The position numbers and the translations under genes are program-made. A DNA stretch of 64,000 nt from assembly GCA_958450325.1 (NCBI GenBank), contig OY288242.1, forward strand, positions 66,603,562-66,667,561. The letters are read 5' to 3'. The notes beneath the pieces are model-generated. The model had not been told where the DNA came from, searched no databases, and was given only the letters and a program-made list of their open reading frames with translations. Below are positions 59,264 through 64,000 of the stretch, piece after piece (the first letter of the stretch is position 1; each line of letters begins with the position of its first letter). The stretch is from Agrostemma githago (Eukaryota > Streptophyta > Magnoliopsida > Caryophyllales > Caryophyllaceae).

Positions 59264-60429
59264 CGAAATGGTGGCGGAGTATTCATCGTTGGCTGCAATC
59301 ACCCGGGGTGATGTAATGTCCATGCTCCTGGGTAACGACATGTCTTCATCTGTCGTCAAGTGCATGTCAATGCTGATGAACAGCCTCATCGCAAGTGGGT
59401 GCGGGTCGAGTGTTTCTCCGAAGATGGCTTTCTTTGGTCTACAACAGACGGTATGCCTAACGAGTTACTATTTATGAATTTATGTATAGAATTATGGGAT
59501 GAGGCAGTATGTGGTATGATATATAGTGTGTGTATATATTATGCTCATCTCATATTCCTCATTTCTTGGAAATTGATTGATTAGAGTAACACTTCAACTC
59601 TGTTGGAGTAACACTCACCACATGTTGCAGTAACAAGAATTCTAAGTTTCACTACAGCACAAGGACACCAACAAATTACTTTGTATTAATTGTAAATGTT
59701 CACACAAGCCTAAACTTTTTAAAGGATACCATAATGAGGATTATTGCCCAAGATGGGGAGTGCATATCCACTCAGAATTCCGACGCCTTGATGGAACAGT
59801 GGAACATTTTCAGGAATAATTGCGGCGGTACATTACAGCTGGACGCTGAACTGATTTTTGTACCTATCAACATAGACGGATACTTCTCCTGCATAGTCAT
59901 CAACCGAAAAAAGAAGACAGTCGATCTCCTCGACCACTGTCATTACACAAACATTAGAGAGACAAAACTCTTTACATCAATCAAGATAATTGTGAGCTTC
60001 TCTATTCTTCATTTCATCATTTTTTTATCACAATCTCGTGTGCCATGTTTTTTGAGGTCATCTTATATTGTCATCAATGATTTTCAGGTGGCGACAATGA
60101 GTGATTTCCTTGACCATCATTCTGTCAGTGATGCGGAACATATAGTGCAGTACAAGTTCTGCGTGGTTAAACTGAACTGGCAGTCTAAGGTCACCAACAA
60201 GGATGAGTCGGGGACGTTCCTGCTGATGCACATGCTAATGTACGAGGGCCGTGAATTCGAACACACTGACCTAGAGAGGAAGGTAAACAGAAGATACGTG
60301 GTGGTCCAGCTTGAAGCCACTGTTCTTTTAGCTGACATAAACAAGGTTCGAAAGCGGCTGATTGGAGGTGAAACCAAGTTTGTGGCAGTGAGACCAAAAC
60401 TAATCGAAGAAGCGAAGGTTAAGAAATGA
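59264..60429 (+). CDS. Second Ulp1-like domain, catalytic residues lost
   Basis: Exons 59264-59450, 59725-59991 and 60088-60429, all phase-compatible, end at TGA 60427-60429. Blocks parallel the first domain: DTIMRIIAQ (versus DTTLKIWRS), IFVPINIDGYFSCIVIN, VDLLDHC, LNWQSKVTNKDESGTFLLMHM. The Asp (59932-59934) and the Trp-Gln pair remain. The His position is Tyr (59881-59883) and the Cys is Ser (60208-60210, DESG in place of NDCG). Exons 59163/59264 join in phase with the preceding exon, so this belongs to the same protein. Confidence 0.7.
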
Positions 60430-61139
60430 AAGAGCCGGAAATAGTAACTCGTAAATGGTCTGATTAATTGTAACCATTGTTTAACAAAAAACACTAAGCA
60501 TTATTATAGTACATGGTTGACAAATTATTCTGCCAAACAAACAATTACTGTCATTTTTACATACTTTAATGTTATCATATCCCGAAAACTTTGTTACTTT
60601 AACTCGTATACCGTGTTGCTGCAATTCATAACATGTGTTACTTTAACCCATAAACTCTTTTAAGCCGCATAATACAAAATATTTTTGTTACTTTAACAAA
60701 AATGTTATCATATCCCGAATACTTTATTACTTTAAACCGTATACTGTGTTACTGCAATTCAGTATATGTGTTACTCTAACTCGTAAACTCTTTTAAGCTG
60801 CATAATAGTTTCTTGCAAACACAGGAGGTCCAATTAAACAAAAGAGTAATGTCTTTTTTTATTAAGTATTCCCCAAACAAAAAGGAAAAAAATTGCGTGT
60901 TCTTTATTCATAAGATTCACACCTGTTACCATTATCCGTGTTACTCTAGCTCATCAAGTACGTTACTCTAAGGAATAATGTGTGTTACTTTAAATGAATC
61001 TTACTCCAATAAATGATATTCTCTAAGGAATAAATATTTGTTAGTCCATCAACATCCAAAAAATGTGTTATTATAACTCGTTCAATGTGTCACTGTAAAG
61101 AATAATCTACGTTACACTAATAACATACTGCCCTAATCA
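60430..61139 (+). repeat. Intergenic region with GTTACTTTAAT motifs
   Basis: The region separates the two convergent gene ends. About 12 GTTACTYTAAY/TTACTCTAA motifs, all in plus orientation, lie at 60540-61120. No gene is seen. Confidence 0.8.
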
Positions 61140-63871
61140 GAATTCTAGTTCGTCTTCTTCATCCTCCTCATCCTCATCTTCTTCTAATTCTGATTCTGAT
61201 TCTAAGTCATCGTCAGATGGTTCGACAGTCGTGGTGGCCGTGCTGCAAAGGGATTGGGGCAACTCCTTTTGTCATGATGCGTCATCTGCCTACAATTGTT
61301 GCACATGTGCTTGGGCTTTTTTGCAAGTGCAACGGATTTCGCTTTGCTCGATAACATCCTCTTACAGTTTTCTTTTATCTTGGAAGTTTTTGGCGGAAGT
61401 ATCGTTATCTCTGCAGTTGACGTACATCCATGTATTTCTTCCAATTCCTAGGTTTTATTCAATGTCTTGGGACCCCCAATCGGCTTAAGCTTCATCCTGA
61501 ATTTGCGGATCAAAGCGCACATGCTCTACACATCTGTTTATGGGCAATCCGTAGAATGCCCATCGTCTCATGAACCCCCGACCACAATTTAGACATCAAT
61601 ATTTGCTTTCCGTCTATGATGTCAATGACATCTCCCTCCGTTCCGTCATCACCAACACGAGCCCTGTGCAATGCGTCCCTTGACCACCTCCTGGCGACAT
61701 AGTTATCGGGTATATTGTTCAAACCCTTTGATGAATATATCCAGATTACGTGTCAACACAGTATTCCCCTCGTCTCAAACAATTTACACGTGCACCTGAC
61801 GTCTGACGTTTCTGCAGGAGGTTATTAAAGCATTAAGACAATTAAATCCATGACCTACAAACCGCGTTACTTTAATTCATACTTTGTGTTACTCTAAAAC
61901 ATGCATTCTATTATTTTAACTCATAAAACACGTAAAAAGGAAGACAACGAGCAGGCCGGTGTGTACCTTGTTTATAGTGGACCAGAAATTCTTTACCCCT
62001 AGTAGCGTCTTTCACTTTAGTCACTTCAACCCCATCTCTTTCAGTGAAACCTCAAACGCTGCACATGCCCACGGAACACCTGACCTCCTCCTGAAATTCG
62101 TCAAAAATGACGTAGGTGTAGATCCTCACGGCGTACTGTTCTATCGGCAGGTATGTTATTGTCTTGGGCAGAGATTGTATGTTCTCACTGTCAAACTTTT
62201 TCTGGGTATACCTCTGCTGATCCACGGCGCTCTCGAACCGCATCCAGAATTCAACCAACGTTCCGTGTTGGTTCTCAAACCGTTTGAAGAAACTGTTTTC
62301 ACTCTCCGATCTTTGTGTTGTTCACATTAAGCCACCTATCTTCAGATCTCTGCAGTGTGCGATGACCCACTGCTTCCTAATCAAAAAGGTAGATGCAAAC
62401 CACTGAACATCCCCTACGTCGTGCTCCTCCATTATTTCCATCCACCACTCGTCGAATTCCGCTGGATCGATCTCGTCGTCCCACACTATTGCATTCAATT
62501 TCTTCAGGAATTCCTGATAGTCACTCCTCGAGACACCGTATTTTGTGGGGACCTTATTCATGATATGCCACATACAAAATCGTTGTCACGCGGATTTGAA
62601 CATCTTCGCGAACGATGATATGATTCCCGGGTCCTGATCTGTGATGACGTACTCAGGCTCCTTGCCGCCCATGGCCTTCAGGAACCGCTCGAACACCCAG
62701 TTGAACGATTCAAAGTTGTTGTGCGCGATGAGGACGCCACCAAAAGTCACCGATCGATTGTGGTGATCGACACCGGTGAACGGGGTGAATATCATCTTAT
62801 TTGTTCGTCCCGTAGGTCGAGTCGAACGAAACTGCGTCACCAAACTACCTGTAATTTCTCCTAGCAACACCGTCAGTCCAAAAGACCCTGCTCAAACTAC
62901 CATCGTCATCCAGTTTGTAATAAAAAAATCCCTGCCGATTGTCCGCCATGTCCCTGAAACGATCGATGAATAACTAACCGTCCCTCTCATGGACGAAGCA
63001 CTTTATATCTCTGCCAAAGTTTTTGAAGTCGGCCAAGTTGGCACCTACGTTTGCGAATCCTTCAACCTGCTCCTTACACATCTTGTACGTCCGCGTAGCA
63101 CCAATCTTCAACTGAAATAATAGATGGATTAAAGTAACGTATGACAAGAATTAAAATAACAGTAAGAAGGGATTAAAGTAACACGGGATTAAGTTACCAG
63201 AAAATGCTCACTCACAGATGGTATTCATTAAAGTAACGGATGGTATGAACCACAGCAACTCATCATGTGCATTAAAGTAACCACGGATATTTTGTAGTGC
63301 AGTCAACTCATATAGTGAACAGAATCTTTAATAACTGAACCGCCAAGAAGCTACTAAACACATACCCGTGAATTATTCAGGATCATTTGCTTGTGGTACT
63401 TCGTGAGCTTTATCGATATTTTATGGAATTCTCTGTCATTTGGTGAAATTAGCTTGTGGTTGTACCCACTGTGGAAAATATCAATTTTTAGGGGCCTGCC
63501 TTTGCTGTACAACCTATTCCTTGCTTTGCAGCCAACACAACGGACCTTGGTCTTCCTTGTCGGTGCCTTGACAGCGACTCCCTCGGCCGCCTCCTTCACT
63601 ACTTCCTCCTTGGATGACGACTCCTTTGGCTATCGCATCCGCGTTGACATTTTTCTTTTTGTTAAAACCCTGCCTGTTACATACGAGCAGCTTTGATTTA
63701 ATCTCAACACCTCGCCATCTTTTTGTTGTGTACCTCCTCACATCGAACCCCATGCCAATGCGTAGATCTTATAAAAGTTTACTGCCTCTTCCACGTTCTT
63801 AAAGATCTGCCCTACGTATGGAGTAAAACTCTCGCCCACGTCCCTCCACCATTCCTGTGCTTTTGCGTCCA
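61140..63871 (-). pseudogene. FAR1-like MULE transposase, decayed
   Basis: On the minus strand from an exon starting at 63871: a FAR1 DNA-binding region (FTPYVGQIFKNVEEAVNFY, GFDVRRYTTKRW, VRCVGCKARNR), a linker (LADFKNFGRDIKCFV), the MULE domain (FWTDG, FGDAVSFDSTYGTNK with the first Asp, VITDQDPG with the second), FCMWHIMNK, EFDEWW, a SWIM finger (VRCTCKLFETRGILC), a C2HC knuckle (MCNNC...HHDKRSC) and an acidic tail. Introns at 63362-63112 and 61966-61812 are GT..AG. Stops lie at 61753, 62052, 62586, 62845 and 62974 and frames shift near 63750, 63600, 62810 and 61500. It cannot make transposase. Confidence 0.8.
63120..63290 (-). repeat. GTTACTTTAAT motif array, reverse orientation, in a transposase intron
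   Basis: ATTAAAGTAAC(G/A/C) appears four to five times, the reverse complement of the motif used elsewhere in this element. Confidence 0.85.
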
Positions 63872-63879
63872 CTGGAAAA

Positions 63880-64000
63880 GAATAACAGTGTCATTAAATG
63901 TGGCAGTATTAGAGTCACTCTGTCACTCCATCGCAATAAAGTAACTGATGACATTAATTAAAGTAACAAATGAAATACATTGAAGTAACACTAGACTCAA
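63880..64000 (-). repeat. GTTACTTTAAT motif array near the window end, reverse orientation
   Basis: AATAAAGTAAC, ATTAAAGTAAC and TTGAAGTAAC occur upstream (in minus sense) of the first visible transposase exon, probably in its intron or subterminal region. Confidence 0.8.

Larger units (their letters stand above)
36715..60429 (+). pseudogene. MULE-borne Ulp1-type (C48) cysteine peptidase gene with tandem peptidase-like domains, disrupted
   Basis: Coding pieces: 36715-37366 joined across insertion F to 44796-45340; an exon at about 56998-57643; about 57707-57880; 57996-58124; 58207-58356; 58485-59163; 59264-59450; 59725-59991; 60088-60429. Most junctions have GT..AG and keep the frame. The N-terminus is Lys-rich. 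Next is a plant-mobile/DUF1985-like segment (RFGGVLEMHL, TKHDVHDCFLLSFGPDPVEL), a WCTFILDGL segment, then two Ulp1-like domains. Breaks are the F insertion, TAA at 57481, a frame change near 59005 and a poorly resolved junction near 57700. The protein may deconjugate SUMO-like tags, but that is family inference. Confidence 0.7.
35561..64000. mobile_element. MULE1: large Mutator-like element with Ulp1 gene and FAR1/MULE transposase; right end outside the window
   Basis: The left end (AGAGGGATGGATCGGGTGAG, then AGTCCGTGAGTCCTCATC) matches the 0.9-kb element at 7695. Inside are a plus-strand Ulp1-peptidase gene (36715-60429) and a convergent, decayed minus-strand transposase (from beyond 63871 to 61140). 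All intergenic and intron DNA carries the GTTACTTTAAT motif, which ties both genes to one element. Insertions F and D (with E) account for about 18.7 kb of the 28.4 kb shown. Ulp1-carrying MULEs (KAONASHI type) are known from several plants. Confidence 0.75.

Overview
This is eukaryotic DNA, almost certainly a plant and probably a eudicot. The signs are plant-type transposons with spliced genes, an Athila-type retrotransposon with its usual primer site, an antisense-ORF Tat retrotransposon, a CACTA element, FAR1/MULE transposase sequence, Ulp1-carrying MULE genes and long (TA)n and (GA)n tracts. I found no ordinary host gene. The window is a stack of nested transposable elements, and many layers can be ordered because exact target-site duplications (TSDs) remain. 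A Silene-like or other Caryophyllales source is only a guess.

Layout. 1-5515: 3' end of a Tat-lineage Ty3/gypsy element (integrase tail, 136-bp tandem repeat, decayed antisense gene, 3' LTR). 5560-7130: AT-rich degenerate repeats. 7150-7510: tail and LTR start of a Ty1/copia element, broken at a (TA)n tract. 7545-8593: a small MITE-like element and a 0.9-kb non-autonomous MULE, both lying between (TA)n tracts. 8633-34950: a second MULE family (about 3.2 kb of its own sequence) split by a solo LTR (9586-23028, TSD AACCT) and by LTR element B (23065-32751, TSD GAATA). The solo LTR itself carries a CACTA element (10726-13926, TSD TAA) and LTR element A (14967-22781, TSD ATGTC). 34951-35560: microsatellites, a short solo LTR and a second MITE copy. 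35561 to the window end: a large MULE carrying a spliced Ulp1-peptidase gene on the plus strand and a decayed FAR1/MULE transposase on the minus strand. This MULE is broken by Athila-like element F (37367-44790, TSD ATTGC, inside an exon) and by LTR element D (45536-56774, TSD TCATC, inside an intron), and D is broken by short-LTR copia-like element E (52337-55481).

Main points of interest. (1) Several unrelated or distantly related DNA elements all sit in (TA)n tracts, and each family repeats its own short motif in its non-coding DNA: GTTACTYTAAT, GTAACTTTAA, or GTATAGTCACAC. This resembles the motif/anti-silencing-protein arrangement known for Arabidopsis VANDAL elements. (2) One spliced MULE gene encodes two Ulp1-like domains in tandem. 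The first keeps His/Asp/Cys. The second has lost His and Cys at aligned exon positions and looks like a pseudo-peptidase. (3) A non-autonomous CACTA carries a complete six-exon Transposase_24-type gene (402 codons by my splice model), flanked by palindromic subterminal repeats.
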